DNA of 64,000 bases from Allosphingosinicella vermicomposti (GTDB lineage Bacteria > Pseudomonadota > Alphaproteobacteria > Sphingomonadales > Sphingomonadaceae), in NCBI RefSeq assembly GCF_003012815.1, contig NZ_PXYJ01000001.1, positions 930,001-994,000 on the forward strand, given 5' to 3'. A model generated the notes under the pieces. It ran no database searches. It was not told the origin of the DNA and saw nothing but the letters and a program-made list of their open reading frames with translations. The translations under genes were made by a program, and so were the position numbers. Positions 18,865-28,206 of the stretch are shown here, piece after piece; position 1 is the first letter of the stretch, and each line of letters begins with the position of its first letter.

Positions 18865-19233
18865 GTGACTAACAGCCGCTCCATCCTAGTCGTCGAAGAC
18901 GAACCCCTTATCGCCATGATGCTGGAGGATTTTCTCGATTCCCTCGGCCACAAATGCGTCGCTATCGCGGAAACTGTCGCCGAAGCGATGGACCGCATCG
19001 ACGAAGGCGGCTTCGACGTCGCGATCATGGACGTGCATCTGAAGGGCGGAGAAAAGATTTGGCCCGTCGCCGATCGCCTCGCCAAAAAGGGCTGCCCCTT
19101 CATTCTCGCCACCGGCGGCCATATCGAACCGCCGCCCGCGCAACATGCCGACGCACCGGTTCTTTCCAAGCCTTACACGATGGACGCGATCAATCCCGCC
19201 ATCGCTGCCGCGCTCACCGAACGGGCAAGCTGA
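18865..19233 (+). CDS. Single-domain response regulator
   Basis: A 122-residue stand-alone receiver starting at GTG 18865. The acidic pair E11-D12 (VVEDEP), the phospho-accepting D56 (IMDVHL), a conserved T in LATGGH and the K in LSKPYT are all present. It has no output domain, so it must act through protein contacts, as phosphate sink, or in a relay. It follows the CckA-like kinase by 39 bases and might be its partner, but typical CckA signalling uses ChpT, so this is only a possibility from position. Confidence 0.9.
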   Translation: MTNSRSILVVEDEPLIAMMLEDFLDSLGHKCVAIAETVAEAMDRIDEGGFDVAIMDVHLKGGEKIWPVADRLAKKGCPFILATGGHIEPPPAQHADAPVLSKPYTMDAINPAIAAALTERAS

Positions 19234-19277
19234 GCCACTCCGGCCCGCGAGGGAACACCGCTCAGCCTAAATACCCC

Positions 19278-19303
19278 GCTAGTCCTGAGCCTGTCGAAGG
19301 ACG
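19278..19303. repeat. Interspersed repeat, family D half-unit
   Basis: GCTAGTCCTGAGCCTGTCGA followed by AGGACG, the same core as in the blocks at 45291-45361, 35162-35241 and 60843-60871. Only one arm is present, so this is probably a decayed copy. It lies in the recA upstream gap; the rest of 19234-19393 shows no gene. Confidence 0.6.
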
Positions 19304-19393
19304 TTCCAGCAGACGCTAAGCTTGCGAATACGCTAGTCTGCAACCAATTCCCTCAATCCTTCCGCATGTTAGCGCAGCGGCTTGACCCTCAAT

Positions 19394-19417
19394 GTTTCCC
19401 TCTTGTTCCAAGGGAAC
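19394..19417 (+). promoter_or_regulatory. Candidate LexA (SOS) operator upstream of recA
   Basis: Bases 19394-19408 read GTTT-N7-GTTC, one mismatch from the alphaproteobacterial LexA operator GTTC-N7-GTTC. The second half-site also starts a 13-base palindrome GTTCCAAGGGAAC (19405-19417). It lies about 75 bases before the recA start, the expected place for SOS control. Sequence match and position only; no binding evidence. Confidence 0.6.
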
Positions 19418-19481
19418 AAATGGAATACATAGCTCCCCAATGAAGCAGTTTTAACACTGGCAATAAGACGGGAGCTTGGCC

Positions 19482-20555
19482 ATGGTGGCATCCTTGAAAG
19501 TCGTCGAATCCGGCAGGAAATCAGAAGATATGGACAAGCAAAAGGCTCTCGAAGCGGCACTGGCGCAGATTGACCGTGCATTCGGCAAGGGCTCGGCCAT
19601 GAAATTGGGCTCGCGCGAAGCGATCGAGATTGAGGCGATTTCGACCGGCTCCTTGGGCCTCGACATCGCGCTCGGCATTGGCGGCCTGCCGCGCGGGCGC
19701 ATCATTGAGATTTATGGGCCGGAAAGCTCGGGCAAGACCACGCTCGCTCTCCATGCGGCTGCCGAGGCGCAGCGCGGCGGCGGCACGGTCGCCTTCGTCG
19801 ATGCCGAACATGCGCTTGACCCCGTGTACGCCAAGAAGCTCGGCGTCGACATTGACGAACTCATCGTTTCGCAGCCCGATACGGGCGAGCAGGCGCTGGA
19901 AATCACCGACACGCTCGTCCGTTCGAACGCGGTTGACGTGCTCATCGTGGACTCCGTCGCCGCCCTTGTGCCGCGCGCGGAAATCGAAGGCGAGATGGGC
20001 GACAGCCATGTCGGTCTTCAGGCCCGCCTCATGTCTCAGGCGCTGCGCAAGCTGACCGGCTCGATCTCCAAGTCGAAATGTCTGGTCATTTTCATCAATC
20101 AGGTGCGCATGAAGATCGGCGTCATGTACGGCAATCCGGAAACCACAACCGGCGGCAATGCGCTCAAATTCTACGCCTCGGTCCGTCTCGACATCCGCCG
20201 CACCGGTCAAATCAAGGATCGCGACGATATCATCGGCAACACCACCCGCGTGAAGGTGGTGAAGAACAAGGTCGCGCCGCCGTTCAAGCAGGTCGAATTC
20301 GACATCATGTATGGCGAGGGCATTTCCAAGATCGGCGAAATCCTCGATCTCGGCGTCAAGGCCGGTATCGTCGAAAAGTCCGGCGCCTGGTTCAGCTACG
20401 ATTCGATCCGCATCGGTCAGGGCCGCGAAAACGCCAAGACCTTCCTCAAGGAAAATCCGGACCTCTGCGCCCGTCTCGAAAACGCAATCCGCGGCAAGAC
20501 GGAGGAGGTGTCGGAAGCCCTGATGACCGGCCCGAGCGCGGACGACGATATCTGA
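19482..20555 (+). CDS. recA: Recombinase RecA
   Basis: A 357-residue RecA. The protein forms ATP-dependent filaments on single-stranded DNA, drives strand exchange and activates LexA self-cleavage. The Walker A loop GPESSGKTT is at residues 79-87; LLVIDSV-type Walker B, the L2 loop ([17 protein letters not shown]) and the acidic C-terminus are present. ATG 19482 is chosen because GGGAG lies seven bases upstream; the upstream TTG 19476 and the downstream ATG (MDKQKAL) are less likely. A terminator follows at 20579-20613. Confidence 0.98.
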   Translation: MVASLKVVESGRKSEDMDKQKALEAALAQIDRAFGKGSAMKLGSREAIEIEAISTGSLGLDIALGIGGLPRGRIIEIYGPESSGKTTLALHAAAEAQRGGGTVAFVDAEHALDPVYAKKLGVDIDELIVSQPDTGEQALEITDTLVRSNAVDVLIVDSVAALVPRAEIEGEMGDSHVGLQARLMSQALRKLTGSISKSKCLVIFINQVRMKIGVMYGNPETTTGGNALKFYASVRLDIRRTGQIKDRDDIIGNTTRVKVVKNKVAPPFKQVEFDIMYGEGISKIGEILDLGVKAGIVEKSGAWFSYDSIRIGQGRENAKTFLKENPDLCARLENAIRGKTEEVSEALMTGPSADDDI

Positions 20556-20578
20556 GCCTGTTATTTTCGGAGATGCAG

Positions 20579-20613
20579 AAAGCCCCTCCCGCTCCTGCGG
20601 TGAGGGGCTTTTT
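20579..20613 (+). terminator. Rho-independent terminator of recA
   Basis: The hairpin AAGCCCCTC ... GAGGGGCTT, with a CCGCTCCTGCGGT inner segment, is followed by TTTTT. It starts 24 bases after the recA stop. The stem is uninterrupted for nine pairs, a strong intrinsic terminator. Confidence 0.9.
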
Positions 20614-20679
20614 GCATTCTGCACTGCGGATGCAATCGCCGTGTGTCCGCTGTGGGTAGAAAGCGGATATACGCGAAGC

Positions 20680-20892
20680 CTATTTGGCCGGCCCCACGAT
20701 TGTCATTCTACTCATACCTTCTTTGAAGATAGTCAGTTCGCACCGCACGGTGTCGCCGGGCGCATATGCCCACTCTTCATCGTCTGGCATTCTGTCATTC
20801 ACGCGATAGAGGTCAAACGAGAGGTGTGTAGCCTCCACTGGACGCCAGACTTCCGTTCCTTCGTTCAAGAGCGGCATGTAGATCGTTGCCAT
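20680..20892 (-). CDS. Small conserved hypothetical protein
   Basis: A 70-residue protein if started at ATG 20892 (MATIYMPLLNEGTEVWRPV). The open frame runs further upstream to 20976, but the extension overlaps the MFS gene and lacks family-like content. The core 'M-P-L-L-N-E-G-T-E-V-W-R-P-V' and later 'W-A-Y-A-P-G-D-T-V-R-C-E' recall a widespread family of short beta-rich proteins of unknown function seen scattered in proteobacteria. No signal peptide, membrane segment or catalytic pattern. It stands alone after the recA terminator. Confidence 0.65.
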   Translation of the reverse strand: MATIYMPLLNEGTEVWRPVEATHLSFDLYRVNDRMPDDEEWAYAPGDTVRCELTIFKEGMSRMTIVGPAK

Positions 20893-20947
20893 GCTTGAAG
20901 TGTGACACGAGCGCAAAATGTCCGCAACGGGTGGAAGGGAACAATCT

Positions 20948-22186
20948 CTAGGTATGCGACCCCACTGCTTCGCCATTCATCCGGTTCGCCCATAGCGCCA
21001 GCAGCAGTCCCGCAAAGCCGCAGATCGCGAAACCGGCCAGCAAGGGCACCGTGGTGCCATCGAAATGCTGGCCGACCCACAGCCCGATCAGCGCGCCGCC
21101 GATCGTCGTGATGAGGCCCTGCACGGACGACGCCGTCCCCGCAATGTGCCCTAGCGGCTGCATCGCCACGGCGCCAAGATTTGCGGAGATCAGCCCGAAA
21201 CAGGCCATGGTGAGCGCCTGCAGGATGATGAAGGTGAGGAGATTTTCGCCGATCAGCGCACTGATCGCGAGGTGCACCGCCGCAACGCCGGCGAACAGCG
21301 CAAGGCCGATCAACATAATCCGCCGCGATCCCATGCGCTCGACAATCCGCGAATTGAGGTAGGAACTGAGCGCCATCGGCCCGGCGATGCTCGCGAACAC
21401 GATCGCGATGAGGTCCGGCCGCCCGAACACGTCGAACACCACCTGTTGGATCGAATTGATGAAGGAGAAGAGGCCGCCCATCACCAGGGTCAGCGCCAGC
21501 GTGTTGCCGATCGATAGGCGATTGGTGAGCGTCATCCACATCGCCTCGCGAATCTTGGTCAGCGACAGCGGCCTGCGCTTTTCCTCGGGCAAAGTTTCCG
21601 GCAATCGGATCATCGTCCAGACGAGCACGGCCGCGCCGTAAATGGCGAGCCCGATGAAGATGGTGCGCCATGTCGCCACGGCCAGCACCGCCTGCCCGAG
21701 CGCTGGCGCCAGCACGGGGACCAGCATGAAGACGATGAAGGTGATCGACATCACCCGCGCCATGGTCGGCCCTTCGAACCGGTCCCGCGCGATCGATACG
21801 ACCAGCACCCGCGTTCCCGCCGCCGCCAGCCCTTGTGCGAACCGCGCGACGAGCAGCAGGTCAAAGCTTGCTGCTATGCCGGACAGCAAGGCGAAAACCG
21901 CGTAGAAAATCAGCGTCACGACCAGGATCGGCTTGCGCCCAAAACGGTCGGAAAACGGCCCGTAGAAAAGCTGCGCCGCGCCAAAGCCCAGAAGATAGGC
22001 GGTGATGACAAGCTGCCGCTCATTTTCCGCCGCAACGCCAAGCGACGCCCCAATTGCGGGCAGAGCAGGTAGCATCGAATCGATGGCGAGCGCGTTCACC
22101 GCCATTAAAGCAGCCATCATCGCCACGAATTCGTGAAGGCCGGGGCCAGCCCAGGGCCGTGCCGCGGCGTTGCGGGGGTCGGTCAT
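20948..22186 (-). CDS. Bcr/CflA-type multidrug efflux MFS transporter
   Basis: A 412-residue protein with 12 predicted membrane segments and the major facilitator motif A (GPFSDRFGRKPIL) between segments 2 and 3. The N-terminal wording LAIDSMLPALPAIG followed by QLVITAYLLGFGAAQLFYGP is typical of the drug:H+ antiporter-1 branch that includes Bcr and CflA. Members export bicyclomycin, chloramphenicol or similar compounds from the inner membrane. The substrate cannot be read from sequence. It is divergent from the GST gene over 105 bases, suggesting joint control. Confidence 0.88.
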   Translation of the reverse strand: MTDPRNAAARPWAGPGLHEFVAMMAALMAVNALAIDSMLPALPAIGASLGVAAENERQLVITAYLLGFGAAQLFYGPFSDRFGRKPILVVTLIFYAVFALLSGIAASFDLLLVARFAQGLAAAGTRVLVVSIARDRFEGPTMARVMSITFIVFMLVPVLAPALGQAVLAVATWRTIFIGLAIYGAAVLVWTMIRLPETLPEEKRRPLSLTKIREAMWMTLTNRLSIGNTLALTLVMGGLFSFINSIQQVVFDVFGRPDLIAIVFASIAGPMALSSYLNSRIVERMGSRRIMLIGLALFAGVAAVHLAISALIGENLLTFIILQALTMACFGLISANLGAVAMQPLGHIAGTASSVQGLITTIGGALIGLWVGQHFDGTTVPLLAGFAICGFAGLLLALWANRMNGEAVGSHT

Positions 22187-22291
22187 CGATTATCCTGTGC
22201 TTGGGCGGAGGCGAGAATAGGAAACGGCCTTGCGCGAGTTCGTTTCCATTTCGTGGCTCAACCGATAGGGCAGGGGAAGGAGGCGCTCAAG

Positions 22292-22930
22292 ATGATCATC
22301 GTTCACCACCTCGAAAATTCGCGTTCGCAGCGCATAATCTGGCTGCTCGAAGAGCTCGGCCTTGATTATCGCGTCCAACGCTACGAGCGGGACAGGAAGA
22401 CGATGCTCGCTCCACCCGATCTTCGCCGTGTTCACCCGCTCGGCAAAAGCCCGGTGATTGAAGACGAAGGCCGCGTCCTCATCGAAACCGGCGCGATCGT
22501 TGAATATCTCGTCGAGAAAAGCGGCCGCCTCGGCCCGCCGCCGCGGCGCGAAGATGTCCTGCGCTACCGCCAATTCCTTCACTATGCGGAAGGCTCGATG
22601 ATGCCGCCGCTTTTCGCGCTGCTCGTCGTCAATCGCCTCGGCATCCTCGGCCGCCCGGCCAAGGCGCCGATCCAGAAAATGATGGATGTCCATCTGAACT
22701 GGCTGGAAAACGAACTCGACACGCGGGACTGGTTTGCGGGGGAAACCTTTACCGCCGCCGATATCATGATGAGCTTCCCGCTCGAAGCCGCAACCAGCCG
22801 CGCGGGGCTCGATGCCCGCTATCCCAATCTCCAGGATTGGCTCGCCCGCATCCACGCCCGCCCGGCTTATGCCGCCGCCCTGCAAAAGGGCGGGCCCTAT
22901 GCCTATGCAAGGGCGACCGACCGGCGCTGA
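22292..22930 (+). CDS. Glutathione S-transferase family protein
   Basis: A 212-residue two-domain GST. The thioredoxin-like N domain begins MIIVHHLENSRSQRIIWLLEELGLDY and carries the gamma-glutamyl contact in L-I-E-T-G-A-I-V-E-Y-L. The C domain has the N-capping motif in FTAADIMMSFPLEAA. ATG 22292 is supported by AAGGAGG at 22276-22283, eight bases upstream; the longer open frame upstream overlaps the divergent promoter. The residue at the usual catalytic place is Ser/Asn (N-S-R-S). Substrate unknown. Confidence 0.92.
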   Translation: MIIVHHLENSRSQRIIWLLEELGLDYRVQRYERDRKTMLAPPDLRRVHPLGKSPVIEDEGRVLIETGAIVEYLVEKSGRLGPPPRREDVLRYRQFLHYAEGSMMPPLFALLVVNRLGILGRPAKAPIQKMMDVHLNWLENELDTRDWFAGETFTAADIMMSFPLEAATSRAGLDARYPNLQDWLARIHARPAYAAALQKGGPYAYARATDRR

Positions 22931-23008
22931 CTGCCCTTCCAAGGAACGGCCAGGAACCTCAGGGGTTATGCTCATGCCCTTGTACTTGCTTATCTTTGGG
23001 AGGCCGGA

Positions 23009-23524
23009 ATGGCCCTTTCTCGTACGCTTCCGATCATGCTCGGCCTTGCCGTGTCCGGCGCGCTGGTCGGCGTTTATGCGGGACGCGCCGCCCTTGGCGA
23101 AATCCCCGCTTTCTATGCCGATTATAGCGCGGCCTACACGTCATTCGGATCGCTTGTTCCGAACGCGTCCGGACCCGCGGACGACGAAGCTGGCCTCGGC
23201 ACGGAAGCCGCCCCTTGTATCGGGTGCGACGCGACGGGCACCGGTCAATATCCCTGGACCCACCACGCCGTATTCAGCGACGATCAACTCGGGATAGCCG
23301 ATGAATGGCCCGAAGAACCGCTAGCCTTCGCCGAGCCCGAATTCATCGACATGCCGCCGTCTACCGAAACTCAGCCCACCCTCATTGACCGCTACAGCCA
23401 TTATCCGGTGACGGCCGAGGACCGCGCGGATCAAGCACCGCCCGAACCGAGCGATCAGGCAAGGCAAGTCGCGGTAGCCGCCGCCGCCTGCGAAGGGCCC
23501 GATTGCGTGCCCGTCGGCATGTAG
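23009..23524 (+). CDS. Hypothetical exported protein with Cys pairs
   Basis: A 171-residue protein with an N-terminal hydrophobic helix (LPIMLGLAVSGALVGVYAG) that could be a signal anchor. The rest is acidic and proline-rich, with two cysteine pairs: C-I-G-C (about residue 70) and C-E-G-P-D-C close to the C-terminus. I do not recognise a family. GGGAGG at 22998-23003 supports ATG 23009. It lies between GST and alaS. The spaced cysteines suggest disulfides in the periplasm or a bound metal, but no known site matches. Confidence 0.6.
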   Translation: MALSRTLPIMLGLAVSGALVGVYAGRAALGEIPAFYADYSAAYTSFGSLVPNASGPADDEAGLGTEAAPCIGCDATGTGQYPWTHHAVFSDDQLGIADEWPEEPLAFAEPEFIDMPPSTETQPTLIDRYSHYPVTAEDRADQAPPEPSDQARQVAVAAAACEGPDCVPVGM

Positions 23525-23567
23525 CTCTCCGCTTGCCCGCTTGTCCGCGCTCGCCTAAATCGCGGGC

Positions 23568-26228
23568 ATGACATCGACCAACGACATCCGCCGCTCCTTC
23601 CTCGACTATTTCGGGTCCACCGGACACCGGGTGGTGCCTTCCGCGCCGCTCGTGCCGCAGAACGACCCCACCCTGATGTTCGTCAATGCTGGCATGGTGC
23701 CGTTCAAGAATGTCTTCACCGGCCTAGAAACCCGGCCTTACTCGACCGCGACGTCATCGCAGAAATGCGTGCGTGCAGGCGGCAAGCATAACGATCTCGA
23801 CAATGTAGGCTATACGGCGCGGCATCACACCTTCTTCGAAATGCTCGGGAATTTCTCGTTCGGCGATTATTTCAAGGAACAGGCGATCACTCACGCCTGG
23901 ACGCTGATCACCAAGGAATGGGGCATCGATCCCCATCGCCTGACCGCCACTGTCTACCACACCGATGACGAGGCGTTCGATCTGTGGAAAAAGATCGCCG
24001 GCCTTCCCGAAAGCCGCATCATCCGCATCCCGACCAAGGACAATTTCTGGGCCATGGGCGACAATGGCCCGTGCGGACCCTGTTCGGAAATCTTTTTCGA
24101 TCATGGGGATCACATTCCGGGCGGCCCTCCGGGTTCGCCGGACGAGGATGGCGACCGCTTCGTCGAGATCTGGAACCTCGTGTTCATGCAATATGAGCAG
24201 GAGAATAATGAGATCGTCCGCGATCTGCCCCAGCCCTCGATCGACACCGGCATGGGCCTGGAACGCATTGCCGCCGTCATGCAGGGCGTCCACGACAATT
24301 ATGACACGGACACCTTCAAGGCGCTGATCGCCGCATCGGGCGAGTTCACCAAAACGGAGACGACCGGCGCCCGCCAGGCCAGCCATCGCATCATAGCCGA
24401 TCACCTCCGCACCTCTGGCTTCCTGGTCGCCGACGGTGTGCTGCCGGCGAATGAGGGTAGGGGATATGTCCTCCGCCGCATCATGCGCCGTGCCATGCGT
24501 CATGCGCATATCCTCGGCGCCGGCGAGCCGCTCATGCACCGCCTCGTGCCCGCGCTTGTCGCCGAAATGGGCGCCGCTTATCCCGAACTCGTCCGCGCTC
24601 AGCCGTTGATCGAAGAGACTCTGAAGCTCGAGGAAACCCGCTTCCGTCAGACGCTCGACAAGGGCCTCCGCCTTCTCGACGAAGCCACCGCTTCAATCGG
24701 CGAGGGCGGTACGCTTTCGGGCGACGTCGCCTTCAAGCTCTACGACACCTACGGTTTCCCCTACGATCTCACCGAAGATGCCCTTCGCGCCCAGAATATG
24801 CTGGTCGACCGCGAAGGCTTCGACGCCGCCATGGCTGAGCAGAAGGCCGCCGCCCGCGCTGCCTGGAAGGGCTCGGGCCAGAAGGCGTCGGAAGATGTGT
24901 GGTTCGACGTGGCCGAAGAATTTGGATCGACCGAATTTACGGGCTATTCCGGCCATGAGGGCGAAGGACAGTTGCTCGTCATCGTGAAAGACGGCCAGCG
25001 CGTCGAGCGCGCTCAGGCGGGCGATGAAGTGACCTTCATCCTCAATCAGACACCTTTCTACGGTGAAAGCGGCGGCCAGATGGGTGATGCCGGAACGCTC
25101 AGCAATAACAGCGGCTTCCACGCCATTGTTACCGACACGTCTAAGCCGCTCGGCCGCCTCCACGCTCTCAATGTCGTGGTAGAGGAAGGCGCGGTGACGA
25201 CCGGTGAGATCCTCGGGCAACATGTCGATGCCGAGCGTCGTTCGCGGGTCCGCGCCAATCATAGCGCCACCCACTTGCTCCACGCCGCCCTGCGCAACCG
25301 GCTCGGCACGCATGTAACCCAGAAGGGCAGCCTCGTGGCGCCCGATCGCCTGCGTTTCGATTTCTCGCATCCCAAGGCGCTGAGCCCGGACGACATCGAA
25401 GCGATCGAAGCGGAGGTGAACCGCCACATTCGCGAGAATGACGCCGTCACCACGCGCCTGATGACTCCCGACGAAGCCATTGCCGCTGGCGCCATGGCTT
25501 TGTTCGGCGAGAAATATGGCGACGAGGTCCGCGTTCTCTCCATGGGCCTTGGCGAAGAGAATAGCTATTCGGTCGAGCTGTGCGGCGGCACGCACGTCAA
25601 CGCGCTTGGCGACATCGCGCTTTTCAAGATCGTGTCGGAAAGCGCCGTGGCTTCAGGCGTGCGCCGCGTCGAGGCGCTGACCGGTGAGGCGGCCCGCCGC
25701 TGGCTCACCGAGCGCGAGGACAAATTGAAGGAAGCCGCGTCCGCCCTCAAGGCGACGCCGGACGAAGTTCCGGCGCGCGTGCTGAGCCTGCTCGAAGACC
25801 GCCGCCGCCTCGAAAAGGAATTGGCCGAAGCGAAGAAGGCGCTGGCGCTTGGTGGCGGAAAGGCTGCCGATGCCTCAGGCCCCGAGCAGATTGGCGGCCA
25901 CGGCTTTATCGGCCAGGTTATGGACGGCCTCGATCCCAAATCCCTGCGCGGCCTTGTCGACGAAGCCAAGGCGCGTGTCGGCTCCGGCGTCGTCGCCATG
26001 ATCGCCGTTAACGAAGGGCGCGGCAGCGTCGCTGTCGGCGTGACCGATGATCTCACGGGACGCCGCAGCGCCGTCGATCTCGTCCGCGCAGCCGTTGCCG
26101 CACTCGGCGGGCAGGGCGGCGGAGGACGTCCCGACATGGCCCAAGGCGGCGGCCCCGATGGAGGCAAGGCGGACGAAGCCTTGTCGGCGATCAAAGCCGC
26201 ACTGGAAGCCGAAACCGTCGAGGTCTGA
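23568..26228 (+). CDS. alaS: Alanine-tRNA ligase
   Basis: An 886-residue class II synthetase. The N-terminus reads [20 protein letters not shown]. Motif 2 and the active-site segments are present ([32 protein letters not shown]). The editing domain has the zinc site in [12 protein letters not shown] and [11 protein letters not shown]. The C-Ala region closes with the usual glycine-rich [16 protein letters not shown]. It is the standard full-length enzyme, charging tRNA-Ala and clearing Ser/Gly mischarges. It appears monocistronic and is followed by a palindromic repeat. Confidence 0.98.
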   Translation: MTSTNDIRRSFLDYFGSTGHRVVPSAPLVPQNDPTLMFVNAGMVPFKNVFTGLETRPYSTATSSQKCVRAGGKHNDLDNVGYTARHHTFFEMLGNFSFGDYFKEQAITHAWTLITKEWGIDPHRLTATVYHTDDEAFDLWKKIAGLPESRIIRIPTKDNFWAMGDNGPCGPCSEIFFDHGDHIPGGPPGSPDEDGDRFVEIWNLVFMQYEQENNEIVRDLPQPSIDTGMGLERIAAVMQGVHDNYDTDTFKALIAASGEFTKTETTGARQASHRIIADHLRTSGFLVADGVLPANEGRGYVLRRIMRRAMRHAHILGAGEPLMHRLVPALVAEMGAAYPELVRAQPLIEETLKLEETRFRQTLDKGLRLLDEATASIGEGGTLSGDVAFKLYDTYGFPYDLTEDALRAQNMLVDREGFDAAMAEQKAAARAAWKGSGQKASEDVWFDVAEEFGSTEFTGYSGHEGEGQLLVIVKDGQRVERAQAGDEVTFILNQTPFYGESGGQMGDAGTLSNNSGFHAIVTDTSKPLGRLHALNVVVEEGAVTTGEILGQHVDAERRSRVRANHSATHLLHAALRNRLGTHVTQKGSLVAPDRLRFDFSHPKALSPDDIEAIEAEVNRHIRENDAVTTRLMTPDEAIAAGAMALFGEKYGDEVRVLSMGLGEENSYSVELCGGTHVNALGDIALFKIVSESAVASGVRRVEALTGEAARRWLTEREDKLKEAASALKATPDEVPARVLSLLEDRRRLEKELAEAKKALALGGGKAADASGPEQIGGHGFIGQVMDGLDPKSLRGLVDEAKARVGSGVVAMIAVNEGRGSVAVGVTDDLTGRRSAVDLVRAAVAALGGQGGGGRPDMAQGGGPDGGKADEALSAIKAALEAETVEV

Positions 26229-26236
26229 GCGTTCCT

Positions 26237-26307
26237 TGTGCTCCTGCGAAAGCAGGAGCACAGCGGCGCCGATTTGGCGACTAGGCTCCTGCTTTCGCAG
26301 GAGCACA
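26237..26307. repeat. Paired palindromic repeat, family F
   Basis: Two near-identical hairpins, GTGCTCCTGCGAAAGCAGGA (26238 on) and CTCCTGCTTTCGCAGGAGCA (26286 on), face each other across a 24-base spacer in the gap between the convergent alaS and antiporter genes. Each arm can fold alone or the two can pair. Plausible bidirectional terminator or REP-like element. Confidence 0.8.
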
Positions 26308-26317
26308 ACGCGCTTTC

Positions 26318-28102
26318 CTAACCCGGATTGATCGCATCCCTCAGCCGTCGCCGTCTTAGCACCGGCTCATTATCCATTTCGCCCAAATCCATGATTTCCT
26401 TGCGGAGCTCCGCGCGTTTCTCATGGATTGATGCGATGACCGGCCCCATGGCGACGCCCAGCCCGACCAGCACGGCCTCCGACAGCTGAAGCGACGATTC
26501 CAGCGTTTCCGGCACCGCATCCGTCGCGCCCGCTTTGTAGAGTTCCGCCGCATGGGCGGCATCGCGGGCACGGGCGACGACCGGCAAATCCGGATAGGCC
26601 GCCCGCACCTTCTTCACCACACGCACGGACAGCACCGGATCATCCATGGTCAGGATGAGCGCGCCAGCACGGTCGAGGTGCAATTTGTCGATCAGTTCCG
26701 CCCGCGTGACGTCACCAAACATCACGGGGAAACCATCCCGCCGCGCTGCGGCGACCGCATCGATGTCCGATTCCACGGCAATGTAGCGCCGCCCGTGAAA
26801 GGCGAGCATCTGCGCGACGAGCCGCCCCACCCGGCCAAAGCCAATGATGACCGACAACGGCTTGGTTTCATCTTCCGCCGCCTCGGGCAGTTCGAACCCG
26901 CCCTTCAAATCCACCCGCCGCGCCGCAATCTGGCCAAGCTTGGCGAGAAGCGGCGTGATGGTAAGGCCGATGGCGGTCACGATCTGCCAGAACGAAGCCG
27001 TTTCGCGGTCGATCAGTCCTGCGGTCGCGGCTGCCGCGAGCACGATCAGCGTTGTTTCCGAAGGCGATGCCATGAGCAAACCCGTTTCCGCTGCCACGCC
27101 CTTCCGCGCCCCGCTGGCCCTCAGCAACAACGAAGTGACGAGCGCCTTCACCAAAACGACACCGAGAACCGCGAGAACAAGCGTCGTCCAATTGGCAAGG
27201 ATCACGCGAATGTCGAGGTTCATGCCAACCGAGATGAGGAACACGCCGAGCGCGAGGCCCTTAAACGGTGCGGTCATCACCTCGACCTCGGTGTGATAAC
27301 TCGTCTCGGCGATCAGGATGCCTGCCAGCAAAGCACCTACGATCGGGGAAAGGCCCACGGCGGTCGTCGCGATGCTGGCGACGATGGCGACCAGCAGACT
27401 CGCGGCGAGAAACAGCTCGGGGCTTTTCGTCCGCGCCGCCTGCGCAAACAGCCGGGGCAACAGCAAACGGCCAAGGACAAGCATCGCCGCGATGGTCAGC
27501 ACGCCGAATAGCAACGTCTGCGCAAGATTGTCCCATCCGCTTGCCTGCGGATTGGGTGCAAGCGCGCCAAGCAGGAAGATGATTGGCACCAGAGCCAGAT
27601 CCTCGAACAGCAGCATCGCAAAGGCGCTGCGTCCGACCGGGCTTTGCATCCCCGCAATCGGGAGAACGAGCGCGGTTGATGAAAGGGCGAGGGCCAGTCC
27701 CAGGCTGATCGCACCCGCGACGCTCTGGCCAAGAACGAACAGGGTCACACCGATGACGAGCGCGGCGATGCTCAGCTCGGCCGCGCCTAACCCGAAAACC
27801 AGCCGCCGCATCGACCAGAGGCGGGTGAACGACAGTTCAAGACCGATCGAGAACAGCAGCAGGATGATGCCAAGCTCGGCAAAAGGCGCGATCGATTCCG
27901 GATCGGTGATCGTCACATGATAGAGCCAGGGTGCTTGCCCTACGAACGATCCGAACCCTGCCGGTCCCACCAGCAAGCCGACCAGGATGAAGCCGATCAC
28001 CGGATTGATACGGAAACGCGCGAAGGTTGGAATGACGAGACCGGCGGCGCCGAGCACCACCAGTGAATCGCTGAAGCCAATGCTGTCAATTTCAAGGGAC
28101 AT
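26318..28102 (-). CDS. CPA2 monovalent cation:proton antiporter with TrkA-N domain
   Basis: A 594-residue membrane protein when started at ATG 28102, preceded by AGGAAGG. About 12 hydrophobic segments (residues 10-385) form the Na+/H+ exchanger domain, with GLVIPTFARFRINPVIGFIL and ELGIILLLFSIGLELSF typical of Kef-type proteins. A cytosolic TrkA-N (RCK) domain follows, with the dinucleotide loop GFGRVGRLVAQML and acidic strand end VESD. Kef proteins export K+ for H+ when gated by nucleotide or glutathione adducts. No ancillary KefF/KefG is nearby. The short cytosolic tail after the RCK domain is about 60 residues. Confidence 0.9.
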   Translation of the reverse strand: MSLEIDSIGFSDSLVVLGAAGLVIPTFARFRINPVIGFILVGLLVGPAGFGSFVGQAPWLYHVTITDPESIAPFAELGIILLLFSIGLELSFTRLWSMRRLVFGLGAAELSIAALVIGVTLFVLGQSVAGAISLGLALALSSTALVLPIAGMQSPVGRSAFAMLLFEDLALVPIIFLLGALAPNPQASGWDNLAQTLLFGVLTIAAMLVLGRLLLPRLFAQAARTKSPELFLAASLLVAIVASIATTAVGLSPIVGALLAGILIAETSYHTEVEVMTAPFKGLALGVFLISVGMNLDIRVILANWTTLVLAVLGVVLVKALVTSLLLRASGARKGVAAETGLLMASPSETTLIVLAAAATAGLIDRETASFWQIVTAIGLTITPLLAKLGQIAARRVDLKGGFELPEAAEDETKPLSVIIGFGRVGRLVAQMLAFHGRRYIAVESDIDAVAAARRDGFPVMFGDVTRAELIDKLHLDRAGALILTMDDPVLSVRVVKKVRAAYPDLPVVARARDAAHAAELYKAGATDAVPETLESSLQLSEAVLVGLGVAMGPVIASIHEKRAELRKEIMDLGEMDNEPVLRRRRLRDAINPG

Positions 28103-28206
28103 TGCGCCTTCCTGCGGCATTTTCTGCGCTTTGTCATGACCCGCGCGGGGTGGCGAAACCCGAAAGGCACCCCTAAGTGGGGCGTTCAGCCACGTTAGGA
28201 GAAATG

